Assembly (NCBI RefSeq): GCF_000425045.1
Contig: NZ_AULA01000001.1
Span: 141,386-205,385, forward strand
Direction of reading: 5' to 3'
Source of the DNA: Acidaminococcus intestini DSM 21505
GTDB lineage: Bacteria; Bacillota; Negativicutes; Acidaminococcales; Acidaminococcaceae
Length of the DNA stretch: 64,000 nucleotides
Of the stretch, positions 35,522 to 44,160 are shown in pieces. Below the pieces are notes generated by a model. The model saw only the letters and a program-made list of their open reading frames with translations. It made no database searches and was not told the origin of the DNA. Positions within the stretch are counted from its first letter, which is position 1, and every line of letters starts with the position of its first letter. A program made the position numbers and the translations under genes.

Positions 35522-37390
35522 TCATTCACTCCCTATAGGGGCATCTTCCGGCGTGGGGATAAAGACCTTGTTATGATCCGTAAGTGCATCATTCAAGGTT
35601 TCCTTGACCTCATCCGTCAGTTTCCCCGTACTCGAGATCTGCGCGAGGATGCCTTCGTAATGGGCCTTGATGTAGGTCAGCATCTCATGTTCATAGCGAA
35701 TGACATCGGACACAGGGATATGGTCCATATATCCCTGTGTCACAGCATACAGTCCAATGACTTCTTCTGCCATGGTCAGGGGATGATACTGGGCTTGTTT
35801 CAGCATTTCTGTCACGCGGGCCCCACGGTCAAGCTGCATCTTGGTTGCTTTATCGAGATCGGAACCAAACTGAGCAAAGGCGGCGAGTTCCCGATACTGG
35901 GCCAACGTGAGTCGCAGCGTTCCCGCAACGGATTTCATGGCCTTTGTCTGGGCAGCCCCACCAACACGAGAAACGGAAAGACCGGCGTTAATGGCAGGCC
36001 GCACACCGGAATTGAAAAGATCCGTTTCCAAATAAATCTGCCCATCCGTAATGGAAATGACGTTCGTTGGAATATACCCGCTCACGTCGCCAGCTTGGGT
36101 CTCGATGATAGGAAGAGCCGTCATGCTCCCTCCGCCATGGGCTTTATTTCGGCGGCAAGCACGTTCAAGCAGTCTGGAATGGAGATAAAACACATCGCCC
36201 GGATAAGCTTCCCGTCCAGGCGGACGGCGCAGGAGCAGGCTCATGGCGCGGTAAGCCACCGCGTGCTTGCTTAGGTCATCATAAACAATGAGGACATCTT
36301 TGCCCTGATCCATGAAGTATTCCCCAACAGCCGCTCCGGCATAAGGCGCCAGATACTGCAGCGGGGCCGTATCGGCAGCGGTCGCGGCAACAATGAGGGT
36401 ATAGCCGGAAGCTCCATATTTTTCAAAAGCAGCCGATAAACGGGCTACACTGGAAGCTTTCTGCCCAATGGCTACATAAATGCAGATGACGTTCTTACCT
36501 TTTTGATTGAGGATAGTATCGATGGCAATGGCCGTTTTTCCCGTTCCGCGGTCACCGATAATGAGTTCACGCTGGCCGCGGCCAATCGGAACAAGGGCAT
36601 CCACAGCCTTAAGACCTGTTTCCAGAGGTACATCAACAGGCTGTCGCGCTGCAATGCCAGGAGCCGGTGATTCGATAGGACGATAATCGGAAGCTTTGAT
36701 GCTGCCCCGCCCGTCCAGGGGCAGACCCAAAGGACTGATGATGCGACCCAGCATTTCCTCGCTCACGGGAATGCTCATAATCTTCCCTGTGCGGCGCACC
36801 GTGTCCCCTTCCTTGACCTGACTGGCACCGCCCAAAAGGACGATGCCCACCTCTTGTGGCCAAAGGTTCTGGACCATGCCGTAAATCCCATCATGGAGAG
36901 AAACAAGTTCACCGCTCATAGCTCCCCCAAGACCCGTCGCTGTACAGATTCCGTCGCCGACAGTCTTGACTATTCCGATTTCCTCAAGACCCACTTCATT
37001 ATCAAAATGTTCAACGCCGGCTTTCAGTGCGTCTGTCAGATGATCCGTGCCGGACAGGCTCTCTTCTCTTAGGTGGATAGTCTTCATGAGTTCATCCATC
37101 TTTTCAAGCTGGCGCTTGACCGTGGCATCGAAGATATGATCTTCATAGCGAACGGCAATGCCGCCCACAACAGAAGGATCCACCGTGCGAGACGCGATTT
37201 CAACATTTTTTCCAAACTTTTCACTTAAAAGCTTTGTTACAAGGACTTCTTCGTCCCCGACGAGCGGTCTTGCCGTCGTCACGTCAAGGGGAAGAACGGA
37301 ACCAGCAGGGAAAATCGCCCTGTCATCGTCCGTTACATGGAGCCGCATGAAGACCTGCTTCCAAAAGCTTTCCTTATTTTGACTATCCAT
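35522..37390 (-). CDS. atpA: Fused ATP synthase delta (C-terminal half) and alpha subunit
   Basis: A 622-residue protein, about 110 longer than a normal alpha. Residues about 1-35 are unassigned. Residues about 36-104 match the C-terminal domain of delta: [51 protein letters not shown]. From about 132 it is a complete alpha subunit: [16 protein letters not shown], Walker [39 protein letters not shown]. The N-terminal helical domain of delta, which normally holds the alpha tips, is missing, and no separate atpH exists between atpF and atpG. GGAGG lies 12 bases before the ATG. Confidence 0.93.
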   Translation of the reverse strand: MDSQNKESFWKQVFMRLHVTDDDRAIFPAGSVLPLDVTTARPLVGDEEVLVTKLLSEKFGKNVEIASRTVDPSVVGGIAVRYEDHIFDATVKRQLEKMDELMKTIHLREESLSGTDHLTDALKAGVEHFDNEVGLEEIGIVKTVGDGICTATGLGGAMSGELVSLHDGIYGMVQNLWPQEVGIVLLGGASQVKEGDTVRRTGKIMSIPVSEEMLGRIISPLGLPLDGRGSIKASDYRPIESPAPGIAARQPVDVPLETGLKAVDALVPIGRGQRELIIGDRGTGKTAIAIDTILNQKGKNVICIYVAIGQKASSVARLSAAFEKYGASGYTLIVAATAADTAPLQYLAPYAGAAVGEYFMDQGKDVLIVYDDLSKHAVAYRAMSLLLRRPPGREAYPGDVFYLHSRLLERACRRNKAHGGGSMTALPIIETQAGDVSGYIPTNVISITDGQIYLETDLFNSGVRPAINAGLSVSRVGGAAQTKAMKSVAGTLRLTLAQYRELAAFAQFGSDLDKATKMQLDRGARVTEMLKQAQYHPLTMAEEVIGLYAVTQGYMDHIPVSDVIRYEHEMLTYIKAHYEGILAQISSTGKLTDEVKETLNDALTDHNKVFIPTPEDAPIGSE

Positions 37391-37412
37391 ACGTTCTATT
37401 TTCCTCCCAAAA

Positions 37413-37431
37413 CGGCTGCCTGCGGCAGCCG
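37413..37431. repeat. Strong hairpin just before the fused atp gene
   Basis: CGGCTGCC pairs perfectly with GGCAGCCG around a three-base loop; on the minus strand TTTT follows and then the GGGAGG ribosome site. It could be a processing site, an attenuator, or a brake on translation. Confidence 0.7.
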
Positions 37432-37453
37432 TGGAATCTCATGCATCACCTGA

Positions 37454-37475
37454 GGCCATTGTCACAAAAATGGCC
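37454..37475. repeat. Middle hairpin of the atpF-atpA spacer
   Basis: GGCCATT pairs with AATGGCC around an eight-base loop. Second of three hairpins in 133 bases. Confidence 0.6.
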
Positions 37476-37486
37476 GTTATGACGAC

Positions 37487-37516
37487 GAAAAGAAGCCCGC
37501 CACAATGGGGAGCTTC
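37487..37516. terminator. Terminator-like hairpin directly after atpF
   Basis: GAAGC and GCTTC with flanking CCC/GGG pairs form a stem; T tracts occur on both sides (TTTTCG on the minus strand). It would reduce, not abolish, read-through from atpF into the F1 genes. Confidence 0.6.
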
Positions 37517-37523
37517 CTTTTTT

Positions 37524-38009
37524 TCAGCGACTTTGGAGAGCCTCATCCGTCTTACGGGCCACAAGCGCCTGGTCTTCCTCACTGGTAAGTTTTGCCTGCA
37601 GGACGCGGCTGGCAATTTCTGTACTGAGGGCAATAACCTGTTCACGCACATCAAGAAGGGCCTTTTTCTTTTCAGCTTCCACCCGCTCGCGGCCGCTTTC
37701 AAGGAGAGCATCCCGTTCCTTTTGTGCTTGGGCCAAAGCCTCGTCATGGAGCTTCTGGGCATCAGCGTTAGCCTTAGCAATGATATCGCTGGCTTCCTTA
37801 CGGGCCGTCTTCAGCTGATTGGCATATTCAAGCTTTAGGGTCTCAGCTTCCTTACGGGCGTGTTCTGCCGAATCAAGGTCCTTGACAATGCGGTTGCGGC
37901 GATCATCCATGGCCTTTAACAGCGGCTTGTAGGCGAATTTTGCCAAGATCCAGAGCAGGATGATGAAGTTCACGATCTGGGCAATTATCGTATAGTTCAC
38001 ACTGACCAT
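37524..38009 (-). CDS. atpF: ATP synthase b subunit
   Basis: A 161-residue F0 b subunit: one N-terminal membrane helix (YTIIAQIVNFIILLWILAKF) then a long charged helix forming the peripheral stalk. Normal length; it does not carry the delta domain, as the mycobacterial b-delta fusion does. It ends seven bases before a terminator-like hairpin. Confidence 0.94.
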   Translation of the reverse strand: MVSVNYTIIAQIVNFIILLWILAKFAYKPLLKAMDDRRNRIVKDLDSAEHARKEAETLKLEYANQLKTARKEASDIIAKANADAQKLHDEALAQAQKERDALLESGRERVEAEKKKALLDVREQVIALSTEIASRVLQAKLTSEEDQALVARKTDEALQSR

Positions 38010-38041
38010 TCAAAGCACATCCTTTCTCGGAAACTGAAGCC

Positions 38042-38302
38042 TCATTTCGTCACAAAGGGATTGGCAAAGATGAGGACAATGGCGATAACGGAGGCAATAA
38101 TAGGAATGGATTCGACAAGACCGATGCCGATCAGCATGTTAGTCTGGAAGCTGCCGGCCTGTTCAGGCTGGCGGGCCATGCATTCGAGGGCCTTTGTGGC
38201 GACACTAGAGTCCCCGCGGGTGGCAGCAAAGGAGGCACCGACACCAATGAGGGCAGCCCCTAAGATAGAAGCAACAATGATAATGGTATTCGAATCAAGC
38301 AT
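38042..38302 (-). CDS. atpE: ATP synthase c subunit
   Basis: An 86-residue hairpin of two membrane helices with the polar loop RQPE (44-47). The ion-binding glutamate is Glu64 in GLVESIP and the next residue is Ser65, as in Na+-binding rings. The helix-1 position where Na+ types have Gln holds Asp31 (RGDSS), and the usual run of GxGxG in helix 1 is degenerate. Rotor ring of F0. ATG 38302 follows AAAGGACG; an earlier start lacks a ribosome site. Confidence 0.94.
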   Translation of the reverse strand: MLDSNTIIIVASILGAALIGVGASFAATRGDSSVATKALECMARQPEQAGSFQTNMLIGIGLVESIPIIASVIAIVLIFANPFVTK

Positions 38303-38332
38303 TTTGATCGTCCTTTCGTTTCTCAAAGAAAT

Positions 38333-39034
38333 TTACTCGTGGGCCTGTTTGAAAATAGGCGCCAAAGCAATGATGGTCAGCATGGTAAAGATAAAGGCCT
38401 GCAAGAAACCAATGATCAAGCTGAAGCCGATCCAAAGATTAGGGATGATGAACGGGACCAGCTGATACAAGACGGCAAGCAGGATTTCACCGGCAAGGAT
38501 GTTGCCAAAAAGACGCAGGGCCATGGTCAGTGGCTTTGCGAGCTCTTCCAAAAGATTGAGCGGCAGCATGAGGGCAAAAGGAGAAATGAGATGTTTGAAG
38601 TATTTCGGTCCCTGCTTGATGCAGCCAAAGATATAGGTTGCCACCGCAACCATGATGGATAGACCCAGCGCCACGTTGATATCATTCGTAGGTGACGAAA
38701 AATGGAAGGCTATGGAGGGCATCAATCCAATTTCGTTCGCCACAAAGATAAACAGGAACAGGGTGATGACAAAGGGAGTCGCCATCCGGCGTCCTTCAAT
38801 GCCAAGGTTAGCGTCCATGAGTTTATCAAGCCACTCAATGAACATTTCAACGAGGTTCTGGATCCCGTGGGGAATCCGCTCCACGTGGCGGGTAGCCGCA
38901 AAGACAATCGCTGCCACAATCAGCATGGTAAGCCATGACATGTACATGGTTTGCATGTTGATGACAACACCGGGCAGGATCTCCGTTGGTCCATAATGGA
39001 TGATTTCCGTACCCGCAGCTTCTGCTACACCCAT
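38333..39034 (-). CDS. atpB: ATP synthase a subunit
   Basis: A 233-residue membrane subunit with five to six helices; LAKPLTMALRLFGNILAGEI contains the essential arginine of the ion channel. It carries ions to and from the c ring. First structural F0 gene; atpE follows at 30 bases. Confidence 0.95.
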   Translation of the reverse strand: MGVAEAAGTEIIHYGPTEILPGVVINMQTMYMSWLTMLIVAAIVFAATRHVERIPHGIQNLVEMFIEWLDKLMDANLGIEGRRMATPFVITLFLFIFVANEIGLMPSIAFHFSSPTNDINVALGLSIMVAVATYIFGCIKQGPKYFKHLISPFALMLPLNLLEELAKPLTMALRLFGNILAGEILLAVLYQLVPFIIPNLWIGFSLIIGFLQAFIFTMLTIIALAPIFKQAHE

Positions 39035-39046
39035 GTTATCACTTCC

Positions 39047-39433
39047 TTAATCTGTAGGGAATTTCCCGATGCCCTTTCGGGCCATCTGGATGAGAAGAAG
39101 TCCATAAAAAAGCAAATAGGAAAAAAGCACCCTGTGTCCACCCCAATCAAGCTTGAGACCAATGAGGACAAAGACCAGGACAGTACCAAGCCGCACGAAC
39201 ATCATGCGGTGCATGGAAAGCGCCGCATGATGGGGAGCCTTTTTCATGCCGCTGTAAAGGCCATAAAGGAACAAGGCCGAATCACACCAGCCAGCGAGGC
39301 TTCCCAGAAGCCAACCGCCGGGCTGGGGTGAGAACATGAAGGCAAGGCCGCCTACCAAAGGAATTGCCAAGGCCTGGAGGGCCGCAAGACGAAGAACATC
39401 ACGCTTAAATGAAGGCGGCAAGGGATGTGGCAT
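39047..39433 (-). CDS. atpI: ATP synthase subunit I (AtpI-like)
   Basis: About 128 residues in four membrane helices (LAALQALAIPLVGGLAFMF, WLLGSLAGWCDSALFLYGL, MFVRLGTVLVFVLIGLKL, VLFSYLLFYGLLLIQMA), the AtpI/ATP-synt_I pattern, at the head of the atp genes. AtpI assists c-ring assembly. ATG 39433 follows AAGGG that overlaps the wecB stop; the upstream TTG lies inside wecB and lacks a site. Confidence 0.8.
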   Translation of the reverse strand: MPHPLPPSFKRDVLRLAALQALAIPLVGGLAFMFSPQPGGWLLGSLAGWCDSALFLYGLYSGMKKAPHHAALSMHRMMFVRLGTVLVFVLIGLKLDWGGHRVLFSYLLFYGLLLIQMARKGIGKFPTD

Positions 39434-39443
39434 ATGTTTTCCC

Positions 39444-40604
39444 TTATTTTTCACTTTCAAATTCCGTCATACGCCCCGTTTGATAACCATAGGCTTCCAA
39501 GAGATAACTTACAATGCGCTCCGAGGCTTTGCCATCCCCATAGGGATTGACGGATTCGGCCATACTGCGGTAATAGGTTTCATCACTCAAAAGGCGCATG
39601 GTCGCGGCATATACATCTTCCTTGCCCGTCCCGATGAGTTTCACCGTCCCTGCCGTAACTGCTTCAGGACGTTCCGTCGTATTCCGCAGGACAAGGACCG
39701 GTTTACCAAGAGCCGGAGCTTCTTCCTGGATTCCGCCCGAATCCGTAAGGACGATATCGACGCGAGCCATGAGATTGGCAAACGGTTCATAATCCATGGG
39801 TTCAATGAGGTGTACGCGGTCCATCTTACCAAGGACCTGTTCCGCCACTTCCCGAACCTTGGGATTCTTGTGCATGGGGAAAATGGCTTCCGCTTCCGGA
39901 TAGTCACGGAGAACTTCCTTCAGGGCCTGATAGACATGGCGCATCGGTGCCCCCAGGTTTTCCCGGCGATGGGTCGTCATGAGGATCAGCTTATGATTGC
40001 TCCGGATGGCCGCTTCCAGTTTCGGATTGTGGAAATCAAAGACATCCTTTACAGTCTTTTTAAGGGCATCGATGACCGTATTTCCCGTTACATAAATGGC
40101 ATCTTCCGGGACATTTTCCTTTAGCAGGTTCCGCTTGGCGTTGCCGGTTGGTGCAAAATGAAAGTCAGCAATGGCACCGGTGAGCTTGCGGTTCATTTCT
40201 TCCGGATAGGGAGAATATTTGTTTCCCGTACGCAGACCGGCTTCTACATGCCCAACACGGATTTGACGGTAAAAAGCAGCCAAAGCACCTACAAAAGTGG
40301 TTGTCGTATCTCCATGGACAAGGACAAGATCGGGCTGGGCTTTTTCGAGAACATCCCTAAGGCCCATGAGAGCACGGGTCGTGACATCATAAAGGGTCTG
40401 TCCAGCTGTCATGATGTTAAGGTCATAATCCGGCTTGATGTCAAAAAGGGTCATGACCTGATCCAGCATTTCCCGGTGCTGGGCCGTCACAGCAACAATC
40501 GGTTCGATAGTGTTCGGATATTTCCTCATTTCGAGAATAAGCGGACACATCTTGATGGCCTCCGGCCTCGTTCCAAAGATTGTCATGACTTTAAGTTTTT
40601 CCAT
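39444..40604 (-). CDS. wecB: UDP-N-acetylglucosamine 2-epimerase
   Basis: A 386-residue non-hydrolysing epimerase. KVMTIFGTRPEAIKMCPLIL opens it; LVHGDTTTTFVGALAAFY, HVEAGLRTGNKYSPYPEEMN, TTHRRENLG and LTDSGGIQEEAPALGKPVLV are the usual active-site segments. It makes UDP-ManNAc for surface polymers such as enterobacterial common antigen-like or teichoic chains. Cytosolic. It lies between the wecA-type gene (15 bases) and atpI. Confidence 0.95.
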   Translation of the reverse strand: MEKLKVMTIFGTRPEAIKMCPLILEMRKYPNTIEPIVAVTAQHREMLDQVMTLFDIKPDYDLNIMTAGQTLYDVTTRALMGLRDVLEKAQPDLVLVHGDTTTTFVGALAAFYRQIRVGHVEAGLRTGNKYSPYPEEMNRKLTGAIADFHFAPTGNAKRNLLKENVPEDAIYVTGNTVIDALKKTVKDVFDFHNPKLEAAIRSNHKLILMTTHRRENLGAPMRHVYQALKEVLRDYPEAEAIFPMHKNPKVREVAEQVLGKMDRVHLIEPMDYEPFANLMARVDIVLTDSGGIQEEAPALGKPVLVLRNTTERPEAVTAGTVKLIGTGKEDVYAATMRLLSDETYYRSMAESVNPYGDGKASERIVSYLLEAYGYQTGRMTEFESEK

Positions 40605-40619
40605 AATTACGCCCCTATT

Positions 40620-41630
40620 CTAGCGATCCTTCAGGATGCCGATTTTCTTGGCACCAATGAAGATGATGGTAATGAGTACGCCCAGAAGGACAAGGGCATA
40701 AACCCCGTCCACTTCTGTAAGCAGTACGGCGGCAAGGCAAAGCCCTGCACTGATGAGATACATGAAAATAACAGCCTGACGCTGACTAAAGCCCATAGCA
40801 AGGAGCCGATGGTGGATGTGACCTTTGTCGGGCTGAAAAATGGGCCGGCCATTTTTATAGCGACGCAAAATGGCAAAGGCCGTATCCATAATGGGAAGCC
40901 CCAAGGCAATGGCAGGGACCAAAAGTGCAATGGTCGCTGCACTCTTGACAGCGCCAAAGATTGAGATGGCCGCCAACATGTAACCCAAAAACAAGCTTCC
41001 CGTATCTCCCATGAATATGGTAGCAGGATTGAAATTGTAACGGATGAACCCAATAATGGCACCAGCAAGGGAAGCCGTCATGATGGCGACTGGATACATG
41101 CCCTGCTGGAGCGCAACCATAATGACCGTCACGGAGGCAATGGCCGAGACACCTGCCGCAAGGCCATCAAGACCGTCAATGAGGTTCACGACATTGGTCA
41201 GGCTGACAATCCAAAAAACAGTAAAGGGAACGGAAAGATAATCCAGATAAAAATAACCACCCCAAGGGTTATTGAGCCACTCGATGCGGACACCAAAAAG
41301 GACGGGAATCAAAGCCGCCACAATCTGTCCCACGAGTTTGACCTTGGCCGACAGCTGGATCATATCGTCGACCATGCCAACAGCTGCAATTGCGGCACCG
41401 CCCAAGAGAATCCCGATGACATCCGTTGTCAGTTCAAGTGTTGTGAGCGCCGCCGTCATAAAGCCAATAAAAATGGCAAGACCGCCCATGCGCGGCATGA
41501 TGCGGTGATGAACCTTTCTAGCATTCGGCCGGTCCACAGCGCCGAGGTGAAATGCCAGTTTTTTGACAGCCGGTGTCAGGATCCAGCTGATAACAAGAGA
41601 GAGGCCCAACGCCACAAGATATGGTTTCAC
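40620..41630 (-). CDS. wecA: WecA/TagO-type undecaprenyl-phosphate GlcNAc-1-phosphate transferase
   Basis: A 336-residue enzyme with about ten membrane segments and the family motifs GMVDDMIQL, NLIDGLDGLAAG, FMGDTGSLFLGYM and DKGHIHHRLL with the His motif. It transfers GlcNAc-1-phosphate to undecaprenyl phosphate, the start of O-antigen or wall polymer lipid intermediates. GTG 41630 follows AAGGGG. First gene of a long unit that runs into the ATP synthase genes. Confidence 0.92.
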   Translation of the reverse strand: MKPYLVALGLSLVISWILTPAVKKLAFHLGAVDRPNARKVHHRIMPRMGGLAIFIGFMTAALTTLELTTDVIGILLGGAAIAAVGMVDDMIQLSAKVKLVGQIVAALIPVLFGVRIEWLNNPWGGYFYLDYLSVPFTVFWIVSLTNVVNLIDGLDGLAAGVSAIASVTVIMVALQQGMYPVAIMTASLAGAIIGFIRYNFNPATIFMGDTGSLFLGYMLAAISIFGAVKSAATIALLVPAIALGLPIMDTAFAILRRYKNGRPIFQPDKGHIHHRLLAMGFSQRQAVIFMYLISAGLCLAAVLLTEVDGVYALVLLGVLITIIFIGAKKIGILKDR

Positions 41631-41644
41631 AAAAATCCCCTTCT

Positions 41645-41658
41645 GCGGAAGCTTCCGC
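41645..41658. repeat. Palindrome in the wecA leader
   Basis: GCGGAAGCTTCCGC is a perfect 14-base palindrome 15 bases before the GTG. On the mRNA it could fold close to the ribosome site. Confidence 0.6.
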
Positions 41659-41724
41659 CTTTGAGTCTATGTATTGCTGAAAGATGGGAAGCATCACTTC
41701 TTCCCGTTGGTACATACAAAGTAT

Positions 41725-41753
41725 ATTATAGTACATCGTCAGAAAATCTACAA
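41725..41753 (-). promoter_or_regulatory. Promoter of the wecA-wecB-atp unit
   Basis: Read on the minus strand: TTGTAG (41748-41753), 17-base spacer, TATAAT (41725-41730). Confidence 0.8.
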
Positions 41754-41759
41754 TGACTC

Positions 41760-42407
41760 TTACAGCCTATCCAACGATTTGCCCGTTCCTTCCTGTTCTA
41801 TTACCGGACGGGAAAAGAGGATGAGTCCCCCTTTTTGTTTATAGCCCGTATCCCAAAGTTCCTTAAGAGAGAGCCAGCGCCAGGATCCACAGGTTGTGAC
41901 TTTCACCATGACCTCATCGTGGAAAGTCTCATAGCCCGTAAGCAGGAACCAGTGCCAAACAAGATCCCGAAAGCTAGGTGCGCGGTGCTTAAGATTAAGG
42001 TACGGCAGGGGCCATCCGGCATCAATCTGGTGTTTTACAAGTTCAGCTGAGGATTCATAGGAATGATTCCCCGACCATCCTGTCAGGATAAGATCATTTA
42101 TACCGCGGTCACACAAGTAGTTCGTAAAGCCTTCCATATAGATGGAAAGCTTGTCGATGCCTGTGATACGGGGCTTTAGGTAGGGTTTCATGATCATGCC
42201 CAGTTCCAGGTAGGCTGCTTTGGTCATTTTTTTCTGGGCCTGGGGCGCTGCATCAGGAAGGTTTTTATAAAGGGAAAAATAAAGGCTGCAGTCTGTTGCT
42301 GTAACGGCAGCACAGCCGCCCTTTCGCATCCACCAGTCGTGGGTAAACCATTCCTGGCTGCCCCCAAAAGCACCCTCTATGGAAAAATATGGAAGTTCAC
42401 GTTTCAT
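41760..42407 (-). CDS. C39-like cysteine-peptidase-fold protein
   Basis: A 215-residue cytosolic protein without a signal peptide. RKGGCAAVTATD (Cys32 region) and VWHWFLLTGYE (His) give a candidate Cys-His pair as in C39-like peptidases. The shape IEGAFGGSQEWF at the start and LSLKELWDTGYKQKGG near the end matches a family found widely in clostridia with no known substrate. GAGGGGG precedes the ATG. Confidence 0.7.
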   Translation of the reverse strand: MKRELPYFSIEGAFGGSQEWFTHDWWMRKGGCAAVTATDCSLYFSLYKNLPDAAPQAQKKMTKAAYLELGMIMKPYLKPRITGIDKLSIYMEGFTNYLCDRGINDLILTGWSGNHSYESSAELVKHQIDAGWPLPYLNLKHRAPSFRDLVWHWFLLTGYETFHDEVMVKVTTCGSWRWLSLKELWDTGYKQKGGLILFSRPVIEQEGTGKSLDRL

Positions 42408-42798
42408 GAGTCCGCCCCCTCACAAATAAGTTAGGTATAGGTAATCTCTAGCGTGCCCCTAGTGTATCACATTTTTGTAGGAGAGGAAATATGGAAGGGA
42501 AAAACAAAAGGCAGGCTCCCTCACCAGCCAGGAAAAAGACAAATGAAATCAGTCCAGCCAAAATCGCAGGTTAGGGTGACCAAAGATGACTTGAAGGTAG
42601 GTGTTCCACTCTTTTCCTTATCTTTGCCTTGCTGCAAGATGGCCTTAGCCTGGAATCGCCTTGACAAGATATGATGTTACCTTGGAATCATCTTTTTTCA
42701 CTTCGCCATAAGGCACAGCATGACAGCAAATCAAAACGGTTTTGTCCTTATTAAAAAGCCATGGGCGACCTTTCCCCTCAACTCCATAAATAAAAATC
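42408..42798. other. Intergenic region with one doubtful short ORF
   Basis: About 390 bases without a convincing gene. A 27-codon frame at 42491-42574 has AGGAGAGG before its ATG (MEGKNKRQAPSPARKKTNE), but is too short to judge. Composition is mixed and no strong hairpin was seen. Confidence 0.5.
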
Positions 42799-42838
42799 AG
42801 CTCCCCTGCCTTACCCTTTCGGTGGAAACAGGAGAGCT
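42799..42838. terminator. Bidirectional terminator after the first chromate transporter pair
   Basis: AGCTC-CCTG and CAGG-GAGCT pair; T tracts follow on both strands (TTTTTATTTTT on plus, TGATTTTTAT on minus). On the minus strand it ends the pair. Confidence 0.8.
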
Positions 42839-42848
42839 TTTTATTTTT

Positions 42849-43424
42849 CTACCTTCCAAAATGAAATACGACGCCAACCACGGCAGCTGCAGCAAGCCAG
42901 ACCACAGGGTGGACCTTTTTGAACTTCGTCGTAAGGATGAGCAGTACAGCTGCCAATAAGAGACGGCTCCCAATGAGAGACGAGAAGAAGTTTCCCGTTT
43001 CTTTCCAAACAGCGGCGTCAATCAGGGTCACTTTTGCTACCAACAGTCCTGCTGCCGCTATCAGGCCGCAGGAGGCAGCCCTGAGACCATACATACCAGA
43101 CTTGACGTAATGATTCTGGCCGAATTTCTTGAGCACACTGTAGATAGCGATTACAACGATAACAGACGGTGTCACAAGGCCAATGGTGGCAGATAACATC
43201 CCTGTCAGCCCATCAATATGGAATCCCACATAGGTGGCCGTATTGACGCCAATAGGCCCTGGTGTCGATTCTGAGACGGCAATCATGTTGAGCAAATCCA
43301 TCTGCGTAAACCAGTGTGTCTTATCAGCGAGTTTCGTTAAGAACGGGATGGTAGCCATGCCGCCGCCTATCGCAAATAGGCCAATCTTGAAATACTCTAT
43401 GAACAGGGCTAAGAGAAGCATCAT
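42849..43424 (-). CDS. Chromate transporter family protein, C-terminal-type half
   Basis: A 191-residue CHR-family membrane protein of about six helices; FKIGLFAIGGGMATIPFL and ISESTPGPIGVNTATYVGF-like segments are present (here AVSESTPGPIGVNTATYVG). Short CHR proteins work as pairs of opposite orientation; this half overlaps the preceding one by four bases. Family members are linked to chromate or sulfate-like anion export, but in anaerobes the true substrate is unknown. Confidence 0.85.
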   Translation of the reverse strand: MMLLLALFIEYFKIGLFAIGGGMATIPFLTKLADKTHWFTQMDLLNMIAVSESTPGPIGVNTATYVGFHIDGLTGMLSATIGLVTPSVIVVIAIYSVLKKFGQNHYVKSGMYGLRAASCGLIAAAGLLVAKVTLIDAAVWKETGNFFSSLIGSRLLLAAVLLILTTKFKKVHPVVWLAAAAVVGVVFHFGR

Positions 43425-43960
43425 GCGTCACCGTCCTTTCTTTTTGCCGCAATTCCGACAAGGCCGGCAGCCACGACGAGATAGGCGGGTGAAATGTCCG
43501 TGATCACGTTAATGATAAGGACGAGAAAAAAAAGTACAGCGGTCAGTTTGTCCACGACGGCCTTTGCAAAAAGTTTCCGCACGGCCTGAAAAATCAGGAT
43601 ACATACCCCAACGCGAATTCCGGCAAAAGCATCGGCCACAGCAGGAATATGGGCAAAATTTGACAAAAAGGCCGCTATGGTTGTAATGATGACCATGGAT
43701 GGGAAAATAACACCAAGCGTGGCCGCCAGTGCACCGGCAACACCTCGCAGCTTCATACCAATAAAGGTTGCCGTATTGACGGCTATGACACCAGGCGTGC
43801 ACTGTCCAACGGCATAATAGTCGGCCAGTTCTTCATCCGTTGCCCAGTGATATTTGTTTACAACTTCTGCCTGCAAGATGGGCAGCATTGCGTAGCCACC
43901 GCCAAAGGTTACCGCACCCATGCGGGCAAACACGCTGAATAATTGCCAAAGTGAGGCCAT
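43421..43960 (-). CDS. Chromate transporter family protein, N-terminal-type half
   Basis: About 179 residues, CHR domain with AVTFGGGYAMLPILQAEVVNK-like opening (split as FGGGYAMLPIL and QAEVVNKYHW) and YAVGQCTPGVIAVNTATFIG. The counterpart of the next gene downstream, with which it should form a heterodimer. ATG 43960 follows GAAAGGAG; an upstream Met lacks a site. A paralogous pair lies at 59.1-60.3 kb. Confidence 0.85.
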   Translation of the reverse strand: MASLWQLFSVFARMGAVTFGGGYAMLPILQAEVVNKYHWATDEELADYYAVGQCTPGVIAVNTATFIGMKLRGVAGALAATLGVIFPSMVIITTIAAFLSNFAHIPAVADAFAGIRVGVCILIFQAVRKLFAKAVVDKLTAVLFFLVLIINVITDISPAYLVVAAGLVGIAAKRKDGDA

Positions 43961-44046
43961 AGGATCGACTCCTTTCATATTTTACAAGTGTAGCACATCG
44001 GCTTCCTAAATACTACCGCCTGATAAAAATGATTCTTTATCCTAGT

Positions 44047-44088
44047 AAAAAAGAAACAGGAAAAAACATTTGAAATGGTCTTTTCCTG
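44047..44088 (-). terminator. Terminator-like hairpin upstream of the chromate transporter pair
   Basis: CAGGAAAA pairs with TTTTCCTG; TTTCTTTTTT follows on the minus strand. It may end transcription coming from the second MATE gene, whose stop lies about 320 bases upstream. Confidence 0.6.
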
Positions 44089-44160
44089 CTATCTTTTGCA
44101 TTTTTTATATTTTCTTTTATTTTCTTATAAATTATGACATATTTACATAAAAATCATTGC

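Noticed and set aside
41518..41736. 72-codon minus-strand ORF in the wecA leader as a leader peptide gene
   Set aside because: It overlaps the wecA start out of frame and shows no run of regulatory codons.
42491..42574. 27-codon ORF with a good ribosome site
   Set aside because: Too short and without recognisable character; kept only as a note.
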